A stretch of 64,000 bases of DNA from assembly GCA_022695795.1 (NCBI GenBank), contig MU404141.1:115474-179473 (forward strand), written 5' to 3'. The notes under the pieces are model-generated. The model was not told where the DNA came from. It did no database searches and worked only from the letters and a program-made list of their open reading frames with translations. The position numbers and the translations under genes were made by a program. How positions within the stretch are numbered: the first letter of the stretch is position 1; every line of letters starts with the position of its first letter. Below are positions 21,642-35,813 of the stretch, in pieces. This DNA is from Biscogniauxia marginata. Taxonomy: Eukaryota; Ascomycota; Sordariomycetes; Xylariales; Xylariaceae.

Positions 21642-23256
21642 TTTATAAATGCGGTATTCGAGTGAAGATATGTAAAAATCGGTTTAAGTGTAATCGAGAT
21701 GACTGGCGAGACGAGTCACTGGAGAGGTTGAAAAATATCTTCAAATATACAGATTAGATGTCTGGATCAAGTGGGAATGCTGGACTTTGTTTGAATAGAG
21801 AAACTCCAGGACAAAGGCTTCTTCTATATATCTGGATTTGGAGCTCCTTATATTCACGACCGCATATGAAGTCTAACTACCTACACAACCTAAGTTATTC
21901 CCAAGAGGCTGAGCATTCGCGAGCTGATAGAAGCCCGTGCTACATACCGGGAACTTCTAGATCTGGAAGGCTTGTCGGCCAATCGCAACATCGACCAAGT
22001 TGAGATTTTGGTTATAGCAGTGGGAACCGGCTACAGCTTGGCGGATTTTTACTTCACGGAATATAGACATAAACCTTGGGTGCATCTTCGGGTCGCTCCC
22101 GTAAATCTTTGCCAACTAGCCAATTGACGAGGAGAATAGTTTGAGAGTTGAGCTCGGCAGGGGCCTTGCGTAATAAAACATGCAGCTCTTTACTCGTTTT
22201 AGACTGTGGCATCATAGTATGATCTCCGCATCTGAGACAGTGCCGGAGCCTCATAAAACTTCCAAGATCATTCTAAGCCTTCTGATCCTCGGCAATCTGT
22301 TAATTACCAGCCTAATGATCTCCACGAATAAGCTTTGGTGATCAGTGGTCCTTACGAGAATCACTAACCCTCGTAACATACGATGGGTATTCCTATAGGA
22401 AGACCCTCCAGCTCCACCGTTAGGCGTGAGGTGTTTCATACTGTCCTTCCTCCGTGTGGCTAAGTAAGGTGGATAAGGTCAGTGAACGAGACCAAACGTC
22501 GGATGAAAAAATCCGGTTATAATCGCCTTGATCTCAAAGCTCACATCAACTGAACTTTCTGTGTATAGACGGTATTAGATGGTCACTCTGGAAGACTCTT
22601 CCAAGGTGGAAACTCCGGAACCCTTGTAAGCATAATTAGTTTCGCGTTTCACAGTGGACCAGTAACCAGATTGGTGAAGTTTGCGAGCAGCTTGGATACT
22701 CTACGAGACCAAAAGGTATAATGCCATAAATGAATGAGCAGTGATTCGGAAGTTAGGCCAGGTTCTAAGACAAAGGGTCTATTACAAGACCGGCGAGCGT
22801 ATAGAAAGGCTACACAAAAAATCATCGTGCGACAGTACCTGGTTGGACAGAATAGATTTCAGGGGGATATTATTGAATATTAATATTGAAGACGTATAAA
22901 ACATGAAATTTGAGGGCTATAAGGATAAGAGTGGAGTTATATACGTAAAGGGAACAAATAAAAAAAGTCTTAAAAATCGTAGTATCCAAGTTATGTGCGG
23001 CTTTCTCTCCCAGATTCAATATATACGTAGAATAAAGAGTGTGTAGTTGAAGAATCAAACCCTTCGTAATATCCACACTTCAATCTTGGTATTACGACGT
23101 GTTATGAGAAGGCATTAGCTTCATATGATAGTAAATACTGTACGAAGGAGATTACTTCGGTTTACCAATAACTCGAGGGAGAATCGCCGCCAGCGCAACA
23201 GCTCTAGTTAGCTCAAGCTCTTAGACTTTGAGACGAGTCAACGTAAATCTCGTAGC
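21642..23256. other. AT-rich gene-free spacer
   Basis: About 1.6 kb between two minus-strand genes. It serves as upstream region of the secreted protein and 3' flank of the dioxygenase. No gene or repeat is seen. Confidence 0.5.
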
Positions 23257-24443
23257 CTATTGCTTCGCTCCTTGTCCATTTGTCTGTGCACTTTTCAGAC
23301 GTCGTTCCCTTTCTGCCCTGCTTTCGCTTGACGGATCGAGGTATGCTGCATTTGTTAGATTTTACCGAATGTCTCATCTATTGGATGGCTACTTACGCTT
23401 TTCACCAAAGACCGTGGTCCTAATGCCCCGCCGATTGCCTTCGTAAGTCCCGGGGATGACGCGGTGAATAACGGCCCTGACTAGATATTAGAATCGCGAT
23501 CTCATATCCCGGGAAGCGTCGTTGCTTGCCTATTATCCCACATAGCTACGCTGCCGACATCCCACTTCCACCGGACATAGTGATCGTCGGCGGAGTGGAT
23601 GTGGTACGCGAAGAAATCCAGAAGTTTGTCTGATTCGTATTTCTTGAGCTCGGCGAAACTAGTAACAAACCCAGGATTAACGTTGAGAGCTTTGAGTCCG
23701 GTAACAGGATGTGTCCGAACTGCTGGATGGTGGGTGTCGATGGGGGGACGATTCGGTGGTACACCCCAGAGATCCAGGATAGTGTCATATTGTAGCCGGG
23801 ATGTATGGACCGCATGAAGTCCATCCACAAACTTTTTCATCGCATCACTTAGAGCATCATAGAGGCCGTAGCTCGATACCCAAGCCGTGTCTCCTCCTAC
23901 AGCGGGGTGCTCCTCCATACGCAGGAGAGAATACGAAGGTGGATTAATCTCGAAAGAGGTGTCGGCATGGAAGTCTCCCGAAGGCCAAGGTGTGTACTTC
24001 AATAGCTCCCTGTGATCTTCACGACTGCCTCGAATTATAACATGTTTCACATCCTTTTGCGCTGGGTGACGGTCCAGGATCCCGTAGTGCTCGAATAACT
24101 TGACCTGCTGCTCAGTGGTGAGGTCCTGTCTTCTAAAAAAGACCACGCCCCTCTCAGACACCAGGAGAGCCAGTTCATCCAATTGCTTGGGCTCTAGCTT
24201 GGACAGTTGGATATTCTCTAGAACAGTGCCAATAGATTCCGTCAAATCGACCCGATTGGCATCGGCTAGGAGAGCCTTCTTCTCTGGATCGGCGAACGAG
24301 GCCCTGTCTTTCTCAGGAAGTATCTCCTGACGGATGGGATCGGGTGGTACATGATCCTTAATCCTCACAGAGAAGTTCGGATGTATCGTAGTCGGGAACC
24401 CCGAATCAGGGGATATGTGATCATGTGCCTCAAGATGTGCCAT
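23257..24443 (-). CDS. TauD/TfdA-type Fe(II)/2-oxoglutarate dioxygenase
   Basis: This enzyme class hydroxylates sulfonates such as taurine, or related small acids, using iron and 2-oxoglutarate. Exons 24443-23530, 23476-23397 and 23345-23257 give 360 aa. The first intron is GC-AG: exon 1 ends AATAG, the intron begins GCAAGC and ends CTAGTCAG; only this splice restores WDNRAVIHRVIPG. The metal triad is H159 and D161 in SGDFHADTSFEINPP and H309 in VIHRVIPG. The 2-oxoglutarate Arg is R320 or R324 in GNRRGIRTTVFGE. The N-terminal 60 residues contain the usual DHVPPDP segment. A SulP permease lies in the window but 22 kb away, so a functional link to sulfur supply is only a possibility. Substrate not determined. 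Confidence 0.9.
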
Positions 24444-25545
24444 GATGCAGGGGCTCGGCGGGAATGCTTATAGAAACCAGAAACTGGAGGAGAATTGTCA
24501 AGGACCGACTTATATAAACCGCTGAGAGATTATTATAAGTATATCGACATATACGCCTTTAGACTAGATACAGCCAATTGGATTTGACCTTACTATCTCG
24601 TCGATGGCGCCACGAGAGGGGAGGATCACATCAACTGACTGCCAACCCTTCGGAAATAAAATTGCTACGCTAAAGTAATACACTAGATGATTAAAAATTA
24701 ATAATGAAATTGGAAGCATTCACTAGGCTTGACAGTAAGTTGTTGAAACCAAAAATTAGATATGTTTAAGGGAGTTCTGTTGTTAATCAATAGTTCAGAT
24801 ATGTTGCAAGGGTTTCAATACACCGGGCGGTGCTGAGTATATTGAGTCCTCCACGAAGATTTCTGATTGTAAAAGTTGTAAGGTGAAATTTTATGACTTA
24901 AATACTTGATATGTTTCATTTAATAATTAAAACAAGGATTAAAAACCCTAACTTGTATAGGCTGCTGGCAGCTAGTGAAGAGGTTGTTGCTAGGTGGTAT
25001 TAAAGAGTACACAGCCCGATTATCAGTCATTGTCCTATCAGATGATAAACACGTGGTTGAAATAGATAGAATACAGTGATACATTAGGAGGTAGGTATTT
25101 GATAGCATTGCCTTACCATGTTATCTTTTGATAAATACATGCTAAAACATAGTACCCCGATATACCTAAGGTATATCGAAAGCATCGAAAATACCCGTAA
25201 GACCCACTGTTCCAAAGATTAGGTAAACAGAATTTAAGAGGTCCATACCTAGCCACATAGCTCGGAAAGCCATGATGTGGCGCAGAACATCCGAATTTCT
25301 GCCGTACCTTAGGTCATGATAAGGTTGTAGATAGGCATTTAGAAGGTGCATTCCACTTGCCAGGCTTATGCACCTATCAGAAGGATAAGTGGGACCTAGA
25401 GCTCGGAGGAGAACAGAAAAAAAAAAGACTAAAAAAAATTCGACGTTTCTGCGAAGCTTCAAATCCCACATTCCCTCTTAACACCGACCACGACTACGTC
25501 GAACGCGCAAGTCCACTCGACGTTGACAAACACACAACCGGCACA
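24444..25545. other. Divergent promoter region, AT-rich
   Basis: About 1.1 kb between the dioxygenase and Nop56, which diverge. Apart from the TATA-like box and a short A-run near 25420-25437, I see nothing. Confidence 0.55.
24509..24518 (-). promoter_or_regulatory. TATA-like box of the dioxygenase gene
   Basis: On the minus strand TTTATATAAG lies about 66-75 bp ahead of the ATG at 24443. Position and sequence fit a fungal TATA element, but no transcript start is known. Confidence 0.4.
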
Positions 25546-27216
25546 ATGGGGCATGTAGATTTCCTCCTGCACGAAGCCGCGGTGGGCTACGCCCTCTTCA
25601 AGGTTGTTCACCAACAGGATTCTGTTGGTCTACAACTGAAAGAAGTGCAGCAAGCCAGCCAGGACCTGGCGAAACTAGGCAAGATGGTGCAATTGGTCAG
25701 CTTTGCGCCGTGGAGGTAACAAGCACACGTCCCAATGGGCCTTATTCGAGATTATCCAATGGGGACTGACCCTCTATCTCCCACAGGAATGCCGCCGACG
25801 CTCTTGAGAACATCAACAGCGTGTCGGAAGGGCTCATGACCGACTATCTCAAGTCCCACCTCGAGCTGAACCTCCCCCAGGCGAAGAAGAGCAAGGTCGT
25901 CCTCGGAGTCGCGGACCGGAACTTGGGTGGATCCATTAAGGCGGCCTTCCCCGGTGTCGAAGTCGAGACCGGCGACACATCTGAGGCCACGGCAAGCCTG
26001 CTTCGGGGAGTTCGTCTGCACGCGTCTAAGCTTTTGAAGAGCCTCCAAGAAGGCGACATTGAAAAGGCCCAACTCGGCCTAGGCCATGCCTACTCTCGAG
26101 GAAAGGTCAAGTTCTCGGTCCACAGACACGATAACCACATCATCAGGGCCATCGCCACTCTAGATAACTTAGACAAAGGCCTGAACCTGTTCTCGCAGAA
26201 GGTGCGCGAGTGGTACGGTTGGCATTTTCCAGAGCTCTATGCGATCGCGTCAGATAACTTGACCTACTCGCGATTGGCCCTGTTCATTGGTGACAAGTCT
26301 ACTCTCTCGAACGACAAGCTACATGAGCTTGCCGCTCTGGTCAATGAAGACGAGGAGAAGGCGCAGGAAATCATTAACAAGGCGAGGATATCGATGGGTA
26401 GAGAGCTCGCAGCTGTCGATATGGAAAACATTGCCACCTTCGCTGGCAAGGTCATCAGGCTTTCCGAGTACCGACGGACTCTTTTCAGTTACCTAACTAA
26501 CAAGATGAGCACCGTCGCTCCGAATTTAGCCACGCTTATTGGAGAGGTCGTAGCGGCCCGCCTTATACAAAAGGCCGGTTCCCTGACGAACTTAGCCAAG
26601 TACCCTGCTTCTACACTCCAGATCTTGGGTGCTGAAAAGGCTCTCTTCCGAGCATTGAAGACGAAAAGTAATACCCCCAAGTTTGGTCTTATTTACCACA
26701 GTACCTACATTGGTCGTGCCAGCCCCAAGGACAAGGGCCGTATCTCGAGATACTTGGCCAATAAATGTAGTATAGCCAGCCGAATCGACAACTTCTCTGA
26801 ACACCCCTCTAAGAAGTTTGGCGAGGTCCTAAGAGGGCAAGTCGAGGACCGCCTGGAATTCTACGCTACGGGCAAGAAGCCGATCAAGAATGCTGATGCG
26901 ATGGTAAATATAATCTTGTACTTGGATTCATTCATCAAAATTAACACCTTTGTAGGACAAGGCAGTGGCAGAACTTCTGGCCGAGGGAGGTGATATGGAC
27001 ATTGACGCCGAGATGATCGATGCGCCTATGCCCCAGAACACCGAGACGCCGAAGAAGGAGAAGAAATCTAAAGAGAAGAAGGATAAGAAGGACAAGAAAG
27101 AAAAGAAGGAAGAAAAGAAGGAGAAGAAACGCAAACACAGCGACGTCAACGGTGCAGTGGAAGCGGAAGTTAATGGCGAGAAGAAGAAAAAGAAGAAGCG
27201 GCTCTCAGAAGCGTAA
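25546..27216 (+). CDS. NOP56: Nucleolar protein Nop56 (Sik1), box C/D snoRNP core
   Basis: Nop56 pairs with Nop58 and fibrillarin in box C/D snoRNPs that guide rRNA 2'-O-methylation in the nucleolus. Exons 25546-25715, 25787-26903 and 26956-27216 (introns 71 and 52 nt) give 515 aa, near the usual 500. The N-terminal NOP5NT block reads VDFLLHEAAVGYALFKVVHQ. Then come the Nop56-specific AQLGLGHAYSRGKVKFSV, NOSIC/Nop domain blocks WYGWHFPELYAIASDN and GSLTNLAKYPASTLQILGAE, and NTPKFGLIYHSTYIGRASPK. The closing region is KKEK/KKDK repeats, the typical charged tail. The wording FKVVHQQDSVG and FAPWRNAA fits Nop56 rather than Nop58. It converges with Vps4. No anomalies. Confidence 0.96.
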
Positions 27217-27687
27217 GAAAAGTCTGGTCTCGCAAGTAGCAGACCGGATGTTAATACGCATGGCTCGGGCGTTACGGACTTTAGGGGGCTTTCTTTTTTC
27301 TTTTTTCTTTTTCCCGTAGGTGTTTGTGTGAGTGTTAGTATTGGGATCATACCCATCTTTCCCGTCATTTTTATCCCTACTGGCTTCTCTGGCGGAAGTA
27401 CTACGGTTCAATCAACAAATCATAAGGAGTATCTACGTTCCAAAATTTTACTATCCCGTCCAGGTCTTGCTTCTCCAATGTGTATGGTAATGTGATTGAT
27501 TGATTGATTTATGATGTGGAGGGGGTAGGCTGTAGATGGCCCGGGAAACTACCCTCCCGTTTTCCCCTTTCCGTAAATAACGAGATACGTCGTATTATCC
27601 TTCCGAGACTCGTGGCAAGTATACGGAACCATTAGACCCTATCGAGTTTGAACGATCCTCCTCTGCTTGGTATTCTAGAGCGTGGCT

Positions 27688-27719
<32 letters not shown>

Positions 27720-28347
27720 CGTGTAGTATATGTGTACTCAATTTTATCGAAGTTCGGTCGGACAGTCTTGAGAAGGTTAGGGGATGAGAGATATATATGA
27801 CTCCCAGCCCCTGAACACCATTATTCCCAGAAACGAGGCCAGTCCCGGTACCAAAGACGCAGAGGAAGGCCGCCCCAACAACGTCGGTGTAAACTTAGAA
27901 GGATCGGCGTATCTTGGATGGGACTGCCCACTTGCTTTCTTTCGTGTGTATAAGGCTTGCAGCGTGACTCGAAATCTTGCTCTGTGTGCTCTGCAGAGTA
28001 CATGCGGATTTTACGTCAAGTTAAGAGATGGCGAGTACATGCGTCTATTGCCCACCTCCCCTCTCCGGGCTATTTATTGCTGTCAAATCTCGGATGCCCA
28101 TGGTATCATCCCCTGCTCATGTTATAATTGTAGACCAGACCACGTGGTAGATATGATTATTATGACGACGACTATGGTGATGCTGGGCGTACGACAATCA
28201 ATTTTGTCTATTGCAACGGGGCTAGCAAAAGCCGGAACTAGCCCTGACATACCAGCCCGAAATCCCCTTTAATTTACTACGCCACAACGCCTTCTCGTGA
28301 TGCCAGTACGCTCTTAGGAAATCCTCTCCCATCTCACCCCCTTCTCC
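27217..28347. other. Intergenic, convergent, with microsatellites
   Basis: This lies between Nop56 and Vps4. It contains (GATT)4 at 27494-27509 and a compound CT/GT repeat. An open frame at 27784-28272 has no family features and I do not call it. Confidence 0.55.
27689..27719. repeat. Compound (CT)8 (GT)7 microsatellite
   Basis: A run of CT dinucleotides (27689-27704) passes directly into GT dinucleotides (27705-27719), about 470 bp past the Nop56 stop. Confidence 0.9.
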
Positions 28348-30440
<2,093 letters not shown>

Positions 30441-30955
30441 ATGGCTGAAGTTCAGGCTCGGCTCCAGAGCCTTTCTGAAGACTACACCAAATTACAGCAA
30501 GAGTTGCAGGCCGCCGTGCAGTCACGACAGAAACTCGAGGCACAGAAACAGGAAAACTCTGGAGTGAAAAAGGTGACGTTGAAATGTATTCAGCTGAACT
30601 AATTCAGAGCGAAGTAAGAGCTAACTGCGAAAAAGGAATTTGAGCGACTCAAGGATGGGGAGAACATCTACAAATTGGTGGGACCGGTGCTGCTCAAGCA
30701 GGACAAGGTGGAAGCAGAAAGCACAGTGAACGGGCGACTAGAGTTCATTAGCAAAGAGCTGTAAGAGAAGTCTCTCTCTTCCCTTGCGCGATTCTACAGC
30801 TAACATTGATGTTCATAAGTGGGCGGACAGAAGGCCAGATAAAGGAGATCCAGGAAAAGATTGAGAGAAAGAAGGGCGAGATCATTCAGATTCAGGCAGG
30901 GTTGCAAGCAGCCGGTGGAGCGCAAGGCCCTGCTGCTGCTGCTGCGAAAGGCTGA
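30441..30955 (+). CDS. YKE2: Prefoldin subunit 6 (beta type)
   Basis: Prefoldin hands unfolded actin and tubulin to the CCT chaperonin in the cytosol; subunit 6 is one of its beta subunits. Exons 30441-30572, 30636-30760 and 30820-30955 (introns 63 and 59 nt) give 130 aa. The N-terminal coiled coil reads LQSLSEDYTKLQQELQAAVQ, the hairpin ENIYKLVGPVLLKQDK is the beta-prefoldin signature, and the second coil contains EGQIKEIQEKIERKKGEI. The end is a Gly/Ala-rich tail. All three exons are short, so no single open frame shows the gene. The context ATG (accATGG) is a good initiation site. Confidence 0.93.
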
Positions 30956-31748
30956 GAGAGATGAAGAATCGTGGTAAATAGGTATAAAGGGGCTATAATA
31001 ATAGATGTGTCTAATGTAAAGGCATAGAGAGGGTTTGCCAGCAGAGACACCATATGTATACCTAATCTCAGGAGTAAAGAAGTACTTCCTAGAGGTAGTA
31101 GGAGTTGTCGCGAGTGCTCATTCGACAATGCTCCCATAAAACTTTCAAATGAAATTGTGAAATCTCGCATGAGGAAATAGATATTATGTACAGTGAAGGC
31201 TCTGTTAAAACATTTGAATATATGTGCATAGGCATGTACCATCATGTGTTGGGAGGTACGGATTACATAGGATGTAGTTTAGAGCCAACCTTAACAGCCA
31301 CACACATATATTAGGTGGATGAAGGTGGACCTGTTGGTTGTGGCTTGCACTTGTGACGTATCTAAGGAGGTACCTACCTAGTAATTCCAGTAATGCGGGA
31401 GGGACAAAATGCCCCGCGATGTGGCTTGAATGCAGACCTCCCAGGTTCAGGTACATACCTACCTAGGTATGCTGCGACACCTTGACGGCACTTACAAAGT
31501 ACGAAAGTACATATTTGAACTTGAACGGCGGAACCACAATTCCAGGCCGCCATTCAATCTACAAACAACCAACATCGTCGTCATCATCGTCAGTCTACGC
31601 AAGCTCCCCCCCCCCAAGGCAGCAACAACCTTTTACGATACATTAAATGCAGACATGATCAGTACATGTATCTCTTGATGCAACCTCTCCTGCCCTATCC
31701 TCCACCAGAACCCCCTCGGCCCCGGCGGCGCCTCATGCATGCGACACG
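30956..31748. other. Intergenic with two palindromic motif copies
   Basis: About 790 bp between prefoldin 6 and the AMSH-like gene, same strand. It has motif copies at 31368-31381 and 31454-31471 plus a C8 run near 31607. No gene is seen. Confidence 0.55.
31454..31471. repeat. Palindromic ACCTAGGT motif
   Basis: CATACCTACCTAGGTATG is an imperfect palindrome about 280 bp upstream of the AMSH-like start; the inner ACCTAGGT is perfect. Confidence 0.5.
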
Positions 31749-33596
31749 ATGGCTTCTTCGCTTCCCCTTCCGAGCCGACCCATGAGTGTTAAGGAAATCT
31801 CAGACCAGGCCCAGACGTTCGAGTGGAATGCCAACATACCCTTGAAGGCCTGGATTCGCACCGCTCACACATTGCACAATGAGGTGAGCACCACGGCCTC
31901 TCCGCCTTGAGGTCGATCCGATGCTGATGTTGATGGTCTACCCACCGCAGGGCGAAATCTACATGCGCGAGGGCAATTTTGCCCAAGCCTATCTTCTCTA
32001 CCTTCGCTATTCGACCCTCGTCCTCGACCTGCTGAGCACCCATCCCGAATCCAAGACCCCCGAGGGAAAGAAGGCCATCAGGTCCAAGATGATGACCATG
32101 GACGTCGTCATGACCAACCTCGAGAAGATCAAGCCAATTATTCAACGCGATTACGAAAATTGGAAGGCCTCCGAGGCTCGGAGGCGAGAACGTCACGACC
32201 ATCAAAAAGCCGAGCGCGAAAAGTCGCAGGCCTTATCCGCGTACGAGAGGCATGCCTCCAAAGACCCTGCTCTATCGTCCGCCGCACGGCTGCTTGATGC
32301 TGGTGAGCATCAGGAGCTTGCCGTTGACCTAGCCCAGAAGGAGATCCGACGGAGAGATGCCGACAGAAAGGCCACTAGGATAGCCGGGGTGTCGCCGCAG
32401 GAAGAACAGCATCGACGAATCGCCGGCTTCTGGGATAATTGGACTAATGAGCTAGCAGACAAGCAGGCAGAGGACGAGGATGCCTTCCGAAGACAGATGG
32501 AGTCGACGAGGAACAAGCTTGATGGAAACACTGAAGATAACACCAATGCCGTTGACGTTATACATGGGATAGATCGTCCGCGGCGAGACAGTGCCCGGTC
32601 TTCTGCAACATTAGACGGGAGATCCTCCAGCTATCATTATCCCTCGATCGCCAAGTCCGAGCCTATTCAGTACGATGCCCAGAGAGCAAGATTAAGAAGA
32701 GATCTCCCTCCTCAACCTCCACGGCCTCCAAAAGAATACCCCCCACAGCGATACGAAGACAGCTCGAGCCAGAAATTTCATCATCCGGCGCCAGAATTGC
32801 CCGCCAAGGTGCAGATATACCCCGATAGGACACCGCCAACTCCCGAACAGTCGCAGGAACTTCCCGCTCTGCCTCCCAAAATCTACGGGGCACCACCATC
32901 ACCTGCGAAAAAACAGCAGCGTCTCACGTTCCGTCCGGCAGCATACCTTGAAAATGGCGAGCCCATGAGACCTGTCTTCTTGCCCTCTCAGCTGCGACAG
33001 AGTTTCCTCTCGATTGCATCGGAGAACACTAGGCGCGGCCTCGAGATGTGCGGCATTCTGTGCGGAACGGCAGTTAACAACGCGCTATTCGTGCGGTGCC
33101 TACTAATCCCCGAACAGAAGTGCACCTCGGACACGTGCGAGACGGAGAACGAGAACACGATGCTGGATTACTGCATGAGTGAGGACCTGTTAATTCTTGG
33201 GTGGATTCACACACACCCGACGCAGACCTGCTTCATGAGTTCGAGGGACCTACACACACAGTCCGGATATCAAGTTATGCTCCCAGAGAGCATTGCCATC
33301 GTGTGTGCACCAAAATTTCAGCCCTCGTGAGTTTTCTCCTACTTCGTACGAGGATAGCACTTCCAGCTACTAATGCTCACAGGTATGGTATCTTCCGTCT
33401 GACCAACCCTCCGGGGCTGCCTCATGTCCTGCAGTGCACACAGAAAGCCACTTTCCATCAGCATTCTGTAGATAATCTCTATACCGAATCCGAACACCCA
33501 CCAGGCCATGTTTACGAGAACGAGAAGCTCGAGTTTTATGTAAAAGACCTGCGTCCCGGCGCCCGCAACAGCACCGTACAGAACAGGAACTTCTAG
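31749..33596 (+). CDS. AMSH-like JAMM/MPN+ deubiquitinase
   Basis: AMSH-type enzymes cut Lys63-linked ubiquitin from cargo at endosomes before sorting. Exons 31749-31883, 31951-33326 and 33383-33596 (introns 67 and 56 nt) give 574 aa. The N-terminal USP8-dimer/MIT-like region holds FEWNANIPLKAWIRTAHTL and GEIYMREGNFAQAYLLYLRY. A long charged, Pro-rich linker follows (about residues 150-400). The C-terminal MPN+ domain has the glutamate in LEMCGILCG and the zinc signature HTHPTQTCFMSSRD, a perfect HxHPx7Sx2D. The AMSH-specific cysteine-containing insert (TSDTCETENENTMLDYC) is also present, so the enzyme looks active. The tail ENEKLEFYVKDLRP fits known family members. Vps4 is nearby. Confidence 0.95.
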
Positions 33597-33957
33597 GGCA
33601 TGATGGCTGGATGGGTTTGCTGTGGCGCGGATATTTGTACACTAGTCGTCTGCTCTCTAGTTTGCCCGTGGAGGGGAAGGAGGGTCGTTAGATATGTACC
33701 ATGCTCTACTTCCAAGAAAGTCAGACGAGGCAGAAGGGTTAAACGGGCTTGATACCCAAGGTTTTGGTTTTTTGGGGGTTTGCGATTGACGACGCTGGTC
33801 CATCGCCTTTATTACTGCATAGCGAGGGCGCTGGGGATGGTTGGTCTGTTTCGTCGTTTTTTAGTGTTAGACTTGTCAGCTGGTGATCTTGTCCGGCTAG
33901 GTTTTGGCCGTAAAGAATTAGAAATACTTCTCTATCGAATCAAGACGAATATAACGG

Positions 33958-33984
33958 CAGATAAAGCAGATAAAGCAGATAAAG
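33958..33984. repeat. Tandem repeat, 9 bp x 3 (CAGATAAAG)
   Basis: Three exact head-to-tail copies of CAGATAAAG about 360 bp past the AMSH-like stop. Confidence 0.9.
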
Positions 33985-34952
33985 CGCTTGTGCTGCTCTA
34001 TGTATTAATGAACCTATTTAATCAGCCAACAATCCTATGCTACTCGTGTGCTATGTAGTTGACCTAACCTAGGATTCTCCTATTTTGTCTCGACGTCGTA
34101 TTGCTTGAGAGGAGAGGCCCTGGTTATGAGCATAATATGAAAAGAGAAAGGTGATTAATATATATATTTTTAATATCAATATTTCTTTCAAGCTCAACAA
34201 AAATAAACTCTTAGTTTTCAATTTTCTTTTTTCCCCAGACGTGATATTATCTCCGTTGAGATAGCCTCTGCTTCTACGCATCATGAACGGTCACACATGA
34301 TGACTTGTATCTCGTTCTCTTATGGAATATAAAAATAGATTTCATCTCACCCTACTTAAACATGATATTATGATAGAGATAACTTCCAGAAACTAGTCGT
34401 CTAGTTGAAAAGCTATGTGATTAAAAGGATCTCACAAATATCAGCTCAGAATGTTCTTTTCACTTGCATTTACCGCTTGGCATAATTTTTCGTATCTGAA
34501 GTCGCTTACCGTTGTTAAAGTACCTACCTTTACAGTTCGCCTTACCCTCTTACCTTTTGCTGCCCTAGACTGCAAGAAAGGTATTAGGATAACGGACAAC
34601 AAAGACAATACCATTATATAGCAACAATCGTAGACTCCCGCCTAAACCCACAGTTTCTCACTGATCAAGAGAGGCGTAAGTTCCGGACACTAACCTTGCT
34701 TCTCCGACAGACCAACTCTCACGATGAACACGCAACTGGGAAGATGATCCAGGAGCAAAAGCCGAGATCGGAAAGAAGAGCGGTAATAAAACAACCCTCT
34801 AAACGCCTATTCTGAGCTACTCCTCCAACACGATGGGATCTATCATCGTATATATAACGAACCATTACCGATACCTAAGAGTGGCAAGATCGACTACAGC
34901 CAAATCTACGCAGCAGGAGATGGACGATAACCACGTCCCTTTTTTTTTCGCC

Positions 34953-34976
34953 GGGGGGGGGGGGGGGGGGGGGGGG
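34953..34976. repeat. Poly-G run of 24
   Basis: Twenty-four consecutive G, 73 bases before the N gap. It is probably an unstable or mis-assembled tract. Confidence 0.85.
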
Positions 34977-35049
34977 TTTTTGTATATTGTAGAATAAAAA
35001 AAACACACAGAATAAAATAAAAGAAGGGGGTGGGTGTCAATATAAAAAA

Positions 35050-35059
35050 NNNNNNNNNN
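35050..35059. other. Assembly gap (10 N) with GC-only right flank
   Basis: Ten N separate an AT-rich left flank from about 70 bases made almost only of G and C (35060-35127), after which ordinary sequence resumes. The length of 10 is a typical placeholder. The true distance and even the order of the flanks are uncertain. Confidence 0.95.
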
Positions 35060-35813
35060 CGCCCCCCCCCCGCCCCCCCCGGCCGGCGCGCCCGCCGGCG
35101 CGGCCGCCCGGGGGCGGCCGGCGGGGGCATGCACTGTTTGCTAGTCAATAACCACCCGAAGGACCTGTCCAGCTCTGGGGACTGCTTGAAAAGACAGAAA
35201 ACCAAGGCCGTCTAGCTACCCGAGCTGATGGTGATGCTGAGGAATATGTGGTATTGTTGTGTTGCCACGAATATTTAAATTTATAGATATCTGTTCAGTA
35301 ATCGAAGAAGCACAGAGCGTAGCTTAGCATACTGGATACGAGAATCCGCAAAAGGTATGTGTGAAGCTATTAGGCCAGCTTCGAGGGCTACGGGGTAATT
35401 ACATATATCTGGTCATATAGGTAGCCCCTACTTTAAAAAAAAAAAAAAGCCAACACTAAAAAGGTGAATAGGTACACACCATTTAAAGCCGGATGAAAAT
35501 ATACAGAAACTAAAAATCAAAGAACAGAGGTCCTTTTTCTTAAGACCACTTACGCATCGAGTTTACCCCGAGAGATAAAATACTACCACTTCTTACTATT
35601 ACACATACATGCATCGGGGGTGTGAGGAGAGCACATGGTATTCATCAAGCCTTCATGCTTTCTCCCACCAAGGTTAGGTATATAATGGGTCAGTATAGAC
35701 AGGGAGAAATAATAGGTAGACAGGTCTGGCTGACAATATTTATATACGAATTTCGAGAGTGATATGATATTCCGTGTCATGTTTCTTATATTCTGAGTAC
35801 ACTTAAAATTGAC

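Larger units (their letters stand above)
33597..35813. other. Long spacer holding repeats and an assembly gap
   Basis: About 2.2 kb between convergent genes. It holds a 9-bp tandem repeat, poly-G24 and 10 N. A readable plus-strand frame at about 34606-34812 (with LTDQERRKFRTLTLLLRQ) has no ATG and ends at a stop; it may be a gene remnant but I cannot name it. Confidence 0.5.

Noticed and set aside
27784..28272. Plus-strand open frame of 162 aa between Nop56 and Vps4
   Set aside because: Mixed composition, scattered Cys, no domain, and it lies in the convergent 3' flanks.
34765..34782. Sequence resembling an Illumina adapter (AGATCGGAA...AGAGCG)
   Set aside because: It carries four extra bases in the middle and sits inside a continuous readable frame, so it is not the adapter.
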